Positions 23,900-35,768 are shown, counted from the stretch's first letter. The stretch: 64,000 nt of DNA from Aegilops tauschii subsp. strangulata (GCF_002575655.3 NC_053035.3:373403792-373467791), one strand, 5' to 3'. A program made the numbers and translations. Notes: generated from the letters alone by a model not told the origin.

Positions 23900-25477
23900 T
23901 GACGTCTGCTAGAACTACGTCGGTATTTCCCCAAAGAGGAAGGGATGATGCAGCACAACGACGGCAGGTATTTCCCTCAGTGATGAGATCAAGGTTATCG
24001 AACCAGTAGGAGAACCAAGCAACACTACATAAACAACACCTGCACACAAATAACAAATACTCGCAACCCGACGTGTTAAAGGGGTTGTCAATCCCTTTTG
24101 GGTAATGGCGCTAGAAATTGGCAAACGGACGTGAGAAAGTTGTAAATATTGATAGATCGACCGCCAAATAAAATAAAGTGCAGCAAGGTATTTTTGTATT
24201 TTTGGTTTAATAATCTGAACATAAAAGCAAAGGAAAATAGACTGCAAAGGCAAATATAATAAAGAAGAGATCCGGGGGCCGTAGATTTCACTAGTGGCTT
24301 CTCTCGAGAAAAAATAGCAGACGGTGGGTGAACAAATTACTGTTGGGCAATTGATAGAACTTCAAATAATCATGACGATATCCAGGCAATGATCATTATA
24401 TAGGCATCACGTCCAAGATTAGTAGACCGACTCCTGCCAGGATCTACTACTATTACTCCACACATCGATCGCTATCCAGCATGCATCTACTATATTAAGT
24501 TCATGGAGAAAGGGAGTAATGCAATAAGAACGATGACATGATGTAGACAAGATCTATTTATGTAGAAATAGACCCCATCTTGGTATCCTTAATAGCAACG
24601 ATACATACATGCCGGTTCCCCTTCTGTCACTGGCATCAAGCACCGTAAGATCGAACCCATCACAAAGCACCTCTTCCCATTGCAAGGTAAATAGATCAAG
24701 TTGGCAAAACAAAACCCAAATATCGGAGAAGAAATACGAGGCTATAATCAATCATGCATATAAGAGATCAAAGAAGACTCAAATAACTTTCATGCATAAA
24801 AAGATAGATCTGATCATAAACTCAAAGTTCATCGGATCCCAACAAACACACCGCAAAAAGAGTTACATCATATGGATCTCCAAGAGACCATTGTATTGAG
24901 AATCAAACGAGAGAGAGGGAAGCCATCTAGCTACTAACTACGGAACCGTAGGTCTACAAAGAACTACTGACGCATCTCGGAGAGGCACCAAGACATGATG
25001 AACCCCTCCGTGATGGTGTCTAGATTGGATCTGGTGGTTTCGGGAACTTGCGGCGGCTGGAATTGATTTTCGTCGACTCCCCTAGGGTTTCTGGAATATT
25101 GGGGTATTTATAGAGTAAAGAGGCGGTCCGGGGGGACCCGAGGTGAGAACAACCCACCAGGGCGCACCTGGGCCTCCAGGCGCGCCCTGGTGGGTTGTGC
25201 TCCCGTCGGAGCACCCCCCCCAGGCGCTTCTCCGGCCCACTGGATGTCTTCTGGTCCAAAAAAATCCACAAAAAGTTTCGCTGCATTTGGACTCCGTTTG
25301 GTATTGATTTCCTGCAATGTATAAAACATGCAAAAACAGCAACTGGCACTTGGCACTATGTCCTAGGTTAGTACCAAAAAGATATAAAATGACTATAAAA
25401 TAATTATAAAACATCCAAGAATGATAATATAACAGCATGGAACAATAAAAAATTATAGATACGTTGGAGACGTATCA
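23900..25477 (-). repeat. 5' LTR of the 19-25 kb gypsy element
   Basis: 1578 bp, very similar to 19004-20567. The coding-strand TATA box TATAAATA lies at 25114-25107. The inverted repeat at 25148-25200 (aacccaccagggcg versus cgccctggtgggtt) lies just upstream of it. Confidence 0.92.
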
Positions 25478-25482
25478 TGGCC

Positions 25483-25553
25483 ACCTCGAGCTTTTGCTTC
25501 ATCGAGAGGCTCTCCCACAACGTGTTCCTGCTCGTGATCATGGCAGATGTGGT
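25483..25553 (-). other. Unidentified GC-rich sequence (right part)
   Basis: Short continuation of 18313-19003 after the target duplication. The minus strand again gives a coding-like, GC-rich text. It is cut off at 25554 by the TG end of another gypsy LTR. Confidence 0.4.
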
Positions 25554-26284
25554 TGATGTCTACTATGCAACTTTATTCTTGTAGACTCGTGTTGGTCCTC
25601 CAAGCGCAGAGTTTTGAAGGACAGTAGCAATTTTCCCTCAAGTGGATGACCAAAGGTTTATCAATCCGTGGGAGGCGTAGGATGAAGATAGTCTCTCTCA
25701 AACGACCCTGCAACCAAATACAAGAAATCTCTTGTGTCCCCAACACACCCAATACAATGGAAAATTGTATAGGTGCACTAGTTCGGCGAAGAGATGGTGA
25801 TAAAAGTTTAATATTGATGGTAGCAATATAATTTTATAATCTGAATAAAGAAATACCTGCAATCTCTCAACAATGCTAATATTATTGGATCATATAACCA
25901 CCCCTCAAAGTGCGATGAAGAATCACTCCAAAGTTCCTATCTAGCGGAGAACATAAGAATAAATTGTTTGTAGGGTACGAAACCATCTCAAAGCTATTCT
26001 TTCCGTTCGATCTATTCAAAAGTTCGAACTAAAATAACACAAAGCTATTCTTTCCGTTCGATCTATCCTAGAGTTCGTACTAAAATAACACCAAAGCAAA
26101 TTCATATTCATAATACTCAATCCAACACAAAGAACTTCAAAGAGTGTCCCAAGATTTCTACCAGAGAAACAAAGACAAGAACGTGCATCAACCCCTATGC
26201 ATAGATTACCCCAATGTCACCTCGGGAATCTGTGAGTTGAGTGCCAAAACATATATCACGTGAATCAATACGATACCCCATTGT
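25554..26284 (-). repeat. Truncated gypsy LTR (3' part), related to but distinct from the LTR at 33061
   Basis: It starts TGATGTCTACTATGCAAC (coding-strand 3' end) and aligns in order with 33061 to about 33950: the 'ggacagtagcaa', 'ggtgcactagttcggcgaag' and 'acgtgaatc' blocks. It has many substitutions and a local duplication of 'gctattctttccgttcgatct' (25996 and 26044). It is cut by the start of a copia LTR at 26285. Confidence 0.82.
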
Positions 26285-26882
26285 TGTTGGAAATATGCCC
26301 TAGAGGCAATAATAAAATGGTTATTATTATATTTCCTTGTTCATGATAATTGTCTATTGTTCATGCTATAATTGTGTTATCCGGAAATCGTAATACATGT
26401 GTGAACACATAGACCACAACATGTCCCTAGTGAGCCTCTAGTTGACTAGCTCGTTGATCAACAGATAGTCATGGTTTCCTGACTATGGACATTGGATGTC
26501 ATCGATAACGGGATCACATCATTAGGAGAATGATGTGATGGACAAGACCCAATCATAAGCATAGCACAAAAGATCGTGTAGTTCGTTTGCTAGAGCTTTT
26601 CCAATGTCAAGTATCATTTCCTTAGACCATGAGATCATGCAACTCCCGGATACCGTAGGAGTGCTTTGGGTGTACCAAACGTCACAACGTAACTCGGTGA
26701 CTATAAAGGTGCACTACGGGCATCTCCGAAAGTGTCTGTTGAGTTGGCATGGATCGAGACTGGGATTTGTCACTCCGTATGACGGAGAGGTATCTCTGGG
26801 CCCACTCGGTAATGCATCATCATAATGAGCTCAATGTGACTAAGGAGTTAGCCACGGGATCATGCATTACGGTACGAGTAAA
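26285..26882 (+). repeat. Truncated Ty1/copia LTR (5' part)
   Basis: It begins with the intact LTR end TGTTGGAAATATGCCCTAGA and follows the Angela/BARE/WIS-group LTR for about 600 bp (acatgtgtgaacacatagac, aacgtcacaacgtaact, gggcccactcggtaatgca). It stops at 'acgagtaaag', where intact LTRs continue into 'agactt'. The remaining LTR and the whole element behind it are missing. Confidence 0.85.
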
Positions 26883-28251
26883 GTGAGCGTAAACGGTATT
26901 GCAATTTGTTGAAAGAAGGCCTAGGGTTCATACTTTCACAAGTGCATGTTCTCTCAATAATAATAACATAATTGGATCATATAACTATCCCTCAACATGC
27001 AACAAAGAGTCACTCCAAAGTCACTAATAGCGGAGAACAAACGAAGAGAATATTGTAGGGTACGAAACCACCTCAAAGTTATCCTTTCTGATCGATCTAT
27101 TCAAGAGTCCGTAGTAAAATAACACGAAGCTATTCTTTCCGTTCGATCTATCCTAGAGTTCGTACTAGAATAACACCTTAAGACACAAATCAACCAAAAC
27201 CCTAATGTCACCTAGATACTCCAATGTCACCTCAAGTATCTGTGGGTATGATTATACGATATGCATCACACAATCTCAGATTCATCTATTCAAACCAACA
27301 CAAAGTACTTCAAAGAGTGCTCCAAAGTTTCTACCGGAGAGTCAAGACGAAAACGTGTGCCAAGCCCTATGCATAAGTTCACAAGGTTACTGAACCCGCA
27401 AGTTGATCACCAAAACATACATCAAGTAGATCACGTGATATCCCATTGTCACCACAGATAAGCACATGCAAGACATACATCAAGTGTTCTCAAATCCTTA
27501 AAGACTCTATCCGATAAGATAACTTCAAAGGGAAAACTCAATCCATTACAAGAGAGTAGAGGGGGAGAAACACGATAAGATCCAACTATAATAGCAAAGC
27601 TCGCGATACATCAAGATCGTGCCAAATCAAGAACACGAGAGAGAGAGAGAGAGAGATCAAACACATAGCTACTGGTACATACCCTCAGCCCCGAGGGTGA
27701 ACTACTCCCTCCTCGTCATGGAGAACGCCGGGATGATGAAGATGGCCACCGGTAGGGATCCCCCCTCCGGCAGGGTGCCGGAACAGGGTCCCGATTGGTT
27801 TTTGGTGGCTACACAGGCTTGCGGCGGCGGAACTCCCGATCTATTCTGTTCTCCGATGTTTTTAGGGTATATGGATATATATAGGCAAAAGAAGTCGGTA
27901 TGGGGAGCCACGAGGGGCCCACGAGGGTGGGGGCGCTCCCAGGGGTAGGCGCGCCTCCTTGCCTCGTGGCCACCTCGAAGATTCCCTGACGTCTACTCCA
28001 AGTCTCCTGCATTGCTTCGGTTCCAAAAATAACTCTCCCGAAGGTTTCATTCCTTTTGGACTCCGTTTGATATTCCTTTTCTTCGAAACACTGAAATAGG
28101 CAAGAAAACAACATTTTGGGCTGGGCCTCCGGTTAATAGGTTAGTCCCAAAAATCATATAAAATAGCATATAAATGCATATAAAACATCCTAGATGGATA
28201 ATATAATAGCATGGAACAATCAAAAATTATAGATAGGTTGGAGACGTATCA
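26883..28251 (-). repeat. Truncated 3' LTR of the second non-autonomous gypsy element
   Basis: It corresponds to 33386-34760 of the 5' LTR and ends with gagacgtatca at 28251. The first 325 bp or so of plus-strand LTR sequence is missing and replaced by the copia LTR fragment. Contains a (GA)n run at 27637-27656. Confidence 0.88.
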
Positions 28252-29049
28252 AGCATCCCCAAGCTTAATTCCTGCTCGTCCTCGAGTAGGTAAATGATAA
28301 AAACAGAATTTTTGATGTGGAATGCTACCTAACATATTTATCAATGTAATCTTCTTTATTGTGGCAAGAATATTCAGATCCATAAGATTCAAGACAAAAG
28401 TTTAATATTGACATAAAAATAATAATACTTCAAGCATACTAACCAAGCAATTATGTCTTCTCAAAATAACATGGCCAAAGAAAGCTTATCCCTACAAAAT
28501 CATATAGTTTGTCTATGCTTCATTTTTGTCACACAGAAATGCTCTCATCATGCACAACCCCGATGACAAGCCAAGCAATTGTTTCATACTTTAGTAATCT
28601 CAAACTTTTTTCAACTTTCACGCAATACATGAGCGTGAGCCATGGTCATAGCACTATGGGTGGAATAGAGTATAATGATGGGGGTTGTGTGAAGAAGACA
28701 AAAAGGAGAAAGTCTCACAATGACGCGGCTAATCAACGGGCTAGGGAGATGCCCATCAATTGATGGCAATGCAAGGAGTAGGTATTGCCATGCAACGGAT
28801 GCACTAGACTATAAATGTATGAAAGCTCAACAAAAGAAACTAAGTTGGTGTGCATCCAACTTGCTTGCTCATGAAGACCTAGGGCATTTGAGGAAGCCCA
28901 TCGTTGGAATATACAAGCCAAGTTCTATAATGAAAAATTCCCACTAGTATATGAAAGTGACAATATAAGAGACTCTCTATCATGACGATCATGGTGCTAC
29001 TTTGAAGCACAAGTGTGGAAAAAGGATAGTAGCATTGTCCCTTTTATTT

Positions 29050-29146
29050 CTCTTTTTTTAATTTGGCCTTTTTTTATTGGCCTTTCTTTTTTTTATTTGG
29101 CCTTCCTTTTTTTCTTTTTTGGCCTTTCTCCTTTTTTTTGGGACAA
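29050..29146. repeat. T-rich tandem repeat with ggcctt core
   Basis: Five or six degenerate units of roughly 15-22 bp with the core 'ttggccttt' separated by T runs. It lies in the non-coding part of the gypsy element. No function is suggested. Confidence 0.7.
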
Positions 29147-30049
29147 TGCTCTATTAATGATGATCATCACACTTCTATTTATTTACAACTCAAAGATTAC
29201 AAGTCGATACTAGAACAAAGTATGACTCTATATAAATGCCTCCGGTGGTGTACCGGGATGGGCAATGACTCATGAGTGACATGTATGAAAGAATTATGAA
29301 CGGTGGCTTTGCCACAAATACGATGTCAACTACATGATCATGCAAGGCAATGTGACAATGATGATGCGTGTCATAATAAACGGAATGGTGGAAAGTTGCA
29401 TGGCAATATATCTCGGAATGGCTATGGAAATGCCATAATAGGTAGGTATGGTGGCTGTTTTGAGGAAGATATAAGGAGGTTTATGTGTGATAGAGCGTAT
29501 CATATCACGGGGTTTGGATGCACCGGCGAAGTTTGCAACAACTCTCAAGGTGAGAAAGGGCAATGCACGGTACCGAAGAGGCTAGCAATGATGGAAGGGT
29601 GAGAGTGCGTATAATCCATGGACTCAACATTAGTCATAAAGAACTCACATACTTACTGCAAAAATCTACAAGTCATCAAAAACAAGCACTACGCGCATGC
29701 TCCTAGGGGGATAGATTGGTAGGAAAAGACCATCGCTCGTCCCCGACCGCCACTCATAAGGATGACAATCAAAGAACACCTCATGTTTCAAATTTGTCAC
29801 ACAACGGTTACCATACGTGCATGCTATGGGACTTGCAAACCTCAACACAAGTATTTCTCAATTTCACAACTACTCAACTAGCACAACTTTAATATCACTA
29901 TCTCCATATCTCAAAAAAATCATCAAGTATCAAACTTCTCTTAGTATTCAACGCACTTATATGAAAGTTTTTATTATACCCATCTTGAATGCCTATCATA
30001 TTAGGACTAGTTTCATAACCAAAGCAAATTACCACACTGTTTGGGACTC

Positions 30050-30190
30050 TCAAAATAATATAACTGAAGCATGAGAGTTCATCTATTTCTTCAAAATAAA
30101 ACCACCGCCGTGCTCTAAAAGGATATAAGTGAAGCACAAGAGCAAATGAAAAACTACTCCGAAAGATATAAGTGAAGATCAATGAGTAGT
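30050..30190. repeat. Degenerate repeats shared with the 19-25 kb element
   Basis: Units such as 'ataactgaagcatgagag', 'atataagtgaagcacaagag' and 'atataagtgaagatc' recur every 45-60 bp. They resemble the units at 21930-22120 and lie at the same relative position in the element. Confidence 0.6.
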
Positions 30191-31101
30191 TGAATAATTA
30201 TGTAACTATGTGAAGACTATCTAACATTTAAGAATTTCAGATCTTGGTATTTTATTCAAAAAGCAAGCAAAACAAAAGAAAATAAAATGACGCTCCAAGC
30301 AAAATACATATCATGTGGTGAATAAAAATATAGCTCCAAGTAAAGTTACCGATGAACGAAGACGAAAGAGGGGATGCCTTCCGGGGCATCCCCAAGCTTA
30401 GGCTCTTGGTTGTCCTTGAATATTACCTTGGGGAGCCTTGGGAATCCCCAAGCTTAGGCTCTTTCCACTCCTTATTCCATAGTCCATCGAATCTTTACCC
30501 AAAACTTGAAAACTTCACAACACAAAACTCAACAGAAAACTCGTAAGCTCCGTTAGTATAAGAAAATAAATCACCACTTAGGTACTGTTGTGAACTCATT
30601 CTAAATTCATATTGGTGTAATATCTACTGTATTCCAACTTCTCTATGGTTCATACCCTCCGATACTACTCATAGATTCATCAAAATAAGCAAACAACACA
30701 TAGAAAACAGAATCTGTCAAAAACAGAACGGTCTGTAGTAATCTGTATCAAACGCAAACTTCTGGAACTCATAAAAATCTTCCAAAAGAGGAAGACATAG
30801 ATAATTTGATTATTGATCTACTGCAATTGGAATCAGTATTTTATCACTTTCTGGTGATTTTTAAAAATTGTTTTCTTGAGTAGAAAGTTTCTGTCTTTTT
30901 CAGCAAGATCAAATAATTATCATACAAGAAGATCCTATAGGTCTTACTTGGCACAAACACTAATTAAAACATAAAACCAAATCTAACCATAGGCTGGATG
31001 ATTTATTTATTACTAAACAGGAACAAAAATAAAATTGGGCTGCCTCCCAACAAGCGCTAAGGTTTAATGCCTCTAGCTAGGCATGATGATTTCAATGATG
31101 C

Positions 31102-32937
31102 TCACCTAAAAGATAAGAATTGAAACATAAAGAGAGCATCATGAAGAATATGACTAGCACATTTAAGTCTAACCCACTTCCTATGCATAGGGATTTTGTG
31201 AGCAAATAACTTATTGGAACAATAATCAACTAGCATAGGAAGGCAAAACAAGCATAACTTTAAAATTTTAAGCACATAGAGAGGAAACTTGATATTATTG
31301 CAATTCCTACAAGCATGAATTCCTCCCTCATAATAATTTTCAGTAGCATCATGAATGAATTCAACAATATAACCAACACCTAAAGCATTCTTTTCATGAT
31401 CTACAAGCATATAAATTTTATTACTCTCCACATAAGCAAAATTCTTCTCTTTCGGAATAGTGGGAGTATCATAAGAGACTTGAATACTATAAATTGTTTC
31501 CACATTAAAAGAGTAATGTTCGGAAAAAGGGTAATCATAATCATCACAAGTTTTATAAATATAATCATCACTACTTTTTATAGCATAAGTGTCATCACAA
31601 TAATCATCATAAGTAGGAACTTTGTTCTCATCATAATCAATTGAAACCTCTTCCAAGATAGTGGATTCATCACTAAATAAAGTCATGACCTCTCCAAATC
31701 CACTTTCATAATTATCACAATAAGATTAAACACCCTCCAAAATAGTGGGATCATTACTTCCTAAAATTGACACTCTTCCAAAGCCACTTTCATCAATATA
31801 ATCATCATAGGTAGGAGGCATGCTATCATCATAATAAATTAGCATATCAAAACTTGGGAGACTAGAAATATCATCTTCATTAAACATAGCATCCCCAAGC
31901 TTGGGACAAACATTAATTTCAGCAAATATATTCTCAAACATGTCATTCTCATAAAAAATAGCATCCCCCAGCTTGGGCCTTTTCATATCATAAGCATAAT
32001 CACTCTCATCATTAATAGTATGGATAGCACCAATAGTATAGCAATTATCATCATCACAATGAGTAATAGGAGAAACATCATTAGGGAGGGATACCTTTTC
32101 ACCTTTGCTTCTCCGTCTTTTCTTTTTCTTCTTCATATCATGTGTGGGTTTAACCCTCTTCTTTGAGCTCCTTATTGATGAGATTGGTTGAATAGAAGGC
32201 TCCTCCTCGTTACCTGATTCATCATAAGAAATAATAGGAGGATATTGGGAAGCCTCTTCCTTTTCATTAGTATTCTCTTCATCCTCTATTTGTTTTCGTT
32301 TCTTTATGTAATTGGCAATATAAGGATTTTCAATGCAATTCACCGCACAATACATATAAATTTCTTCTAGATCAATATCGAGGAATTTCTCAAGGTTATA
32401 TTCTGGAATATGCTTAGTTTGGCGTTTCATTTCTTCATAACCCAAAAGCAAACTAAGTTCATTATGATGTGCAAGGGAAATCAAGTCATCACAATTTTTG
32501 GACACGATTCGATCATGAAACAATTTGCATTTGATATTTAAATGACCATGTTCATTGCAAAGTTCACAAGTATGGCGTAGAAATTTTAAATTTTCAGCAC
32601 AAACATCTAACCTTTCTTGCAACCATTTGGTTTCTAAATACTTATGCCTCTTGCAAAATCTATTTTCCCTAATTGGTATGTATTTGCAAACTCTATGTCC
32701 ACAGAAATTGACATGCTTATAGGAAACATTTACATCATGACTAGTGCAATCATCATTAGTATCATGGATATTCAAAGAGTTCATACTAACAACATTGCAA
32801 TCATGCTCATCATTCAAAGATTTAGTGCCAAACATTTTATAGACTTCTTCTTCTAGCACTTGAGCACAATTTTCCTTTCCATCATTCTCACGAAAGATAT
32901 TAAAAAGATGAAGCGTATGAGGCAAACTCAATTCCAT
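31102..32937 (-). pseudogene. CCHC zinc-knuckle protein of non-autonomous gypsy element, one internal stop
   Basis: One minus-strand frame runs from ATG at 32937 to a stop at 31102, interrupted only by a TAA at 31728-31726 (403 residues before it). The downstream part continues in the same frame. Residues 124-137 form C-E-L-C-N-E-H-G-H-L-N-I-K-C, a CX2CX4HX4C zinc knuckle as in gag nucleocapsid. A second Cys/His cluster lies at 79-98 (C-G-H-R-V-C and C-K-R-H). A Lys/Arg-rich block near 275-285 could be a nuclear localisation signal. The C-terminal part is acidic, Asp/Tyr-rich and internally repetitive (K-L-G-D-A-I/M-F twice). No protease or polymerase motif is present. The role is probably gag-like, but I do not recognise the family. 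Confidence 0.72.
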
Positions 32938-33033
32938 TTTTTCAGTTTTCTTTTATAAACTAAACTAGTGATAAAACAACAAAACAAAAAGATTCGATTG
33001 CAAGATCTAAAGATATACATTCAAGAACTCACC

Positions 33034-33051
33034 TCCCCAGCAACGGCGCCA
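33034..33051 (-). other. Primer binding site (tRNA-Asp type)
   Basis: The minus strand reads TGGCGCCGTTGCTGGGGA, one mismatch from the tRNA-Asp complement, nine bases inside the 5' LTR. Confidence 0.85.
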
Positions 33052-33060
33052 GAAACTGCT

Positions 33061-34760
33061 TGATGTCTACTACACAACCTTCTTCTTGTAGACGTTGTTG
33101 GGCCTCCAAGTGTAGAGGTTTGTAGGACAGTAACAAATTTACCTCAAGTGGATGACCTAAGGTTTATCAATCCGTGGGAGGCGTAGGATGAAGATGGTCT
33201 CTCTCAAACGACCCTGCAACCAAATAACAAAGAGTCTCTTATGTCCCCAACACACCCAGTACAATGGCAAATTGTATAGGTGCACTAGTTCGGCGAAGAG
33301 ATGGTGATACAAGTGCAATATGGATGGTAGATATAGGTTTTCGTAATCTGAAAATATAAAAACAGCAAGGTAACTAATGATAAAAGTGAGCGTAAACGGT
33401 ATTGCAATGTGTTGAAACAAGGCCTAGGGTTCATACTTTCACTAGTGCAAGTTCTCGCAACAATAATAACATAATTGGATCATATAACTATCCCTCAACA
33501 TGCAACAAAGAGTCACTCCAAAGTCACTAATAGAGGAGAACAAACGAAGAGATTATTGTAGGGTATGAAACCACCTCAAAGTTATCCTTTCTGATCGATC
33601 TATTCAAGAGTCCGTAGTAAAATAACATGAAGCTATTCTTTCCATTCAATCTATGCTAGAGTTCGTACTAGAATAACACCTTAAGACACAAATCAACCAA
33701 AACCCTAATGTCACCTAGATACTCCAATGTCACCTCAAGTATCCGTGGGTATGATTATACGATATGCATCACACAATCTCATATTCATCTATTCAAACCA
33801 ACACAAAGTACTTCAAAGAGTGCCCCAAAGTTTCTACCGGAGAGTCAAGACGAAAACGTGTGCCAACCCCTATGCATAAGTTCACAAGGTCACTGAACCC
33901 GCAAGTTGATCACCAAAACATACATCAAGTAGATCACGTGATATCCCATTGTCACCACAGATAAGCACATGCAAGACATACATCAAGTGTTCTCAAATCC
34001 TTAAAGACTCAATCCGATAAGATAACTTCAATGGGAAAACTCAATCCATTACAAGAGAGTAGAGGGGGAGAAACATCATAAGATCCAACTATAATAGCAA
34101 AGCTCGCGATACATCAAGATCGTGCCAAATCAAGAGCACGAGAGAGAGAGAGAGAGAGAGATCAAACACATAGCTACTGGTACATACCCTCAGCCCCGAG
34201 GGTGAACTACTCCCTCCTTGTCATGCAGAACGCTGGGATGATGAAGATGGCCACCGGTGAGGGATCCCCCTTCCAGCAGGGTGTCGGAACAGGGTCCCGA
34301 TTGGTTTTTGGTGGCTACAGAGGCTTGCGGCAGCGGAACTCCCGACCTATTCTGTTCTCCAATGTTTTAAGGGTATATGGATATATATAGGCGAAAGAAG
34401 TCGGTAAGGGGAGCCACGAGGGGCCCACGAGGGTGGGGGCGCACCCAGTGGGGGCAGGCGCGCCTCCCTGCCTCGTGGCCACCTCGAAGCTTCCCTGACG
34501 TCTACTCCAAGTCTCCTGGATTGCTTCCATTCCAAAAATAACTCTCCCGAAGGTTTCATTCCGTTTGGACTCCATTTGATATTCCTTTTCTTTGAAACAC
34601 ATAAATAGGCAAGAAAACAGCATTTTGGGCTGGGCCTCCGGTTAATAGGTTATTCCCAAAAATCATATAAAATAGCATATAAATGCATATAAAACATCCT
34701 AGATGGATAATATAATAGCATGGAACAATCAAAAATTATAGATACGTTGGAGACGTATCA
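33061..34760 (-). repeat. 5' LTR of the second non-autonomous gypsy element
   Basis: 1700 bp, with coding-strand start TGATACGTCTCC (34760) and end complementary to TGATGTCTACTACACAAC (33061). TATA-like TATATATA at 34382-34389; (GA)n run near 34139-34160. Confidence 0.92.
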
Positions 34761-35768
34761 GTGCGTAGTCCCCAGGATATGATTTACTACTTCTATGAAA
34801 AATATTTTCCTGCTCATAAGAAACAAGCTGCCTTACAGGAAATATTTAACTTTGTGCAAATTGTAGAAGAGAGTCTCCCACAAGCTTGGGGGAGGCTTCT
34901 CCAACAGCTTAATGCTTTGCCTGATCATCCTCTTAAGAAAAATGAAATACTTGATATCTTCTATAATGGACTAACCGATGCTTCTAGGGACTTCCTCGGT
35001 AGTTGTGGTGGTTGTGTTTTCAGGGAACGAACTGTTGAACAAGTTGAGGAATTATTGAATAACATACTGAAAAATTATGATGATTGGACTCTTCCTGAAC
35101 CATCTCCTAAACCCACTCCGAAGAAGAGGGGTTATCTTGTATCTCAGTCCTGAAGATATGCAAGAGGCAAAGAAATGTATGAAGGAAAAAGGTATTAAAG
35201 CAGAGGATGTTAAAATTTTACCTCATGTTGAAGTGATACATGGACTTGATACACCACCGCTCAACGTGGTAGAGGTAAACTCTTTAATGAAATTTAATGA
35301 AAAGGACAACCCTTATAATATGCATCCTAGTCAATGCCTTTATGAGTTCGATAACTACATTAGAAAACAAGATCACTTCAATGAAAATGTTGTGAAACAA
35401 TTGAAATACAACTCTGATATGATTGCTCGTTTGAGTGACTTGTTATTTAGAATCTCTAATTATGTTAGAGGTGTAGGAAAACATGCCTCTATGGTTCATA
35501 CTCAGTAAGAACAAGTTGCTAAATCTCAAAGAGAATTTCTTGATGAAATGAATAATAATATCAATGATCATGCTGTTAGAGTAATGACTAGAGGAGGTAA
35601 AATGACTAAGGAACCACTTTATCCCGAGGGACACCCTAAAAGAATTTAACAAGACTCTCAGAGAATTAACACTGATGCACCTAGTCCTTCTAAAAAGAAA
35701 AGAAAAAAGAAAAAGAAAAAGAAAAATGATAGGACTTTGCATACCTCTAGTGAACCTGAAGTAGAAAA
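34761..35768 (+). pseudogene. Athila-type gag, 5' portion, frameshifted
   Basis: From the first base after the LTR an open frame reads S-P-Q-D-M-I-Y-Y-F-Y-E-K-Y-F-P and later A-W-G-R-L-L-Q-Q-L-N-A-L-P, with E-I-L-D-I-F-Y-N-G-L. This is the retrotransposon gag pattern of Athila-like elements. The frame shifts near 35120 (continuing L-S-P-E-D-M-Q-E-A-K-K). A stop at 35506-35508 and another at 35647-35649 interrupt the text, which continues through a Lys-rich block (35690-35730) to the Angela-3 target site. The beginning of gag is missing. After Angela-3 the same acidic, Pro/Asp-rich text resumes at 43313. Confidence 0.78.

Larger units (their letters stand above)
19004..25477 (-). mobile_element. 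Complete non-autonomous Ty3/gypsy-type element (TGATACGTCTCC LTR group)
   Basis: A 6474-bp minus-strand element with LTRs 19004-20567 and 23900-25477 and a perfect target duplication TGGCC (18999-19003 and 25478-25482). A tRNA-Asp primer site and a polypurine tract (minus strand AAGCTTGGGGATGC, 20568-20581) are present. The 3.3-kb interior encodes only a short gag-like remnant. No protease, reverse transcriptase or integrase is visible, so it must have relied on proteins supplied in trans. The LTR type resembles the abundant Triticeae Sabrina/WHAM/Fatima group; I cannot assign the family by eye. Confidence 0.92.
26883..34760 (-). mobile_element. Second non-autonomous gypsy element with CCHC-protein ORF, 3' LTR truncated
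   Basis: Minus-strand element: 5' LTR 33061-34760, tRNA-Asp primer site, a long degraded ORF (32937-31102), about 2.8 kb of non-coding sequence, polypurine tract (minus strand AAGCTTGGGGATGCT, 28252-28266) and a truncated 3' LTR (26883-28251). No pol genes are visible. It is inserted at or near the gag of a plus-strand Athila-type element that begins at 34761. Because the outer part of the 3' LTR is deleted, no target duplication remains. Confidence 0.85.

Noticed and set aside
27637..27656. CRISPR-like or satellite array at the (GA)n run (also 34139-34160)
   Set aside because: Simple dinucleotide microsatellite inside gypsy LTRs; no spacers.
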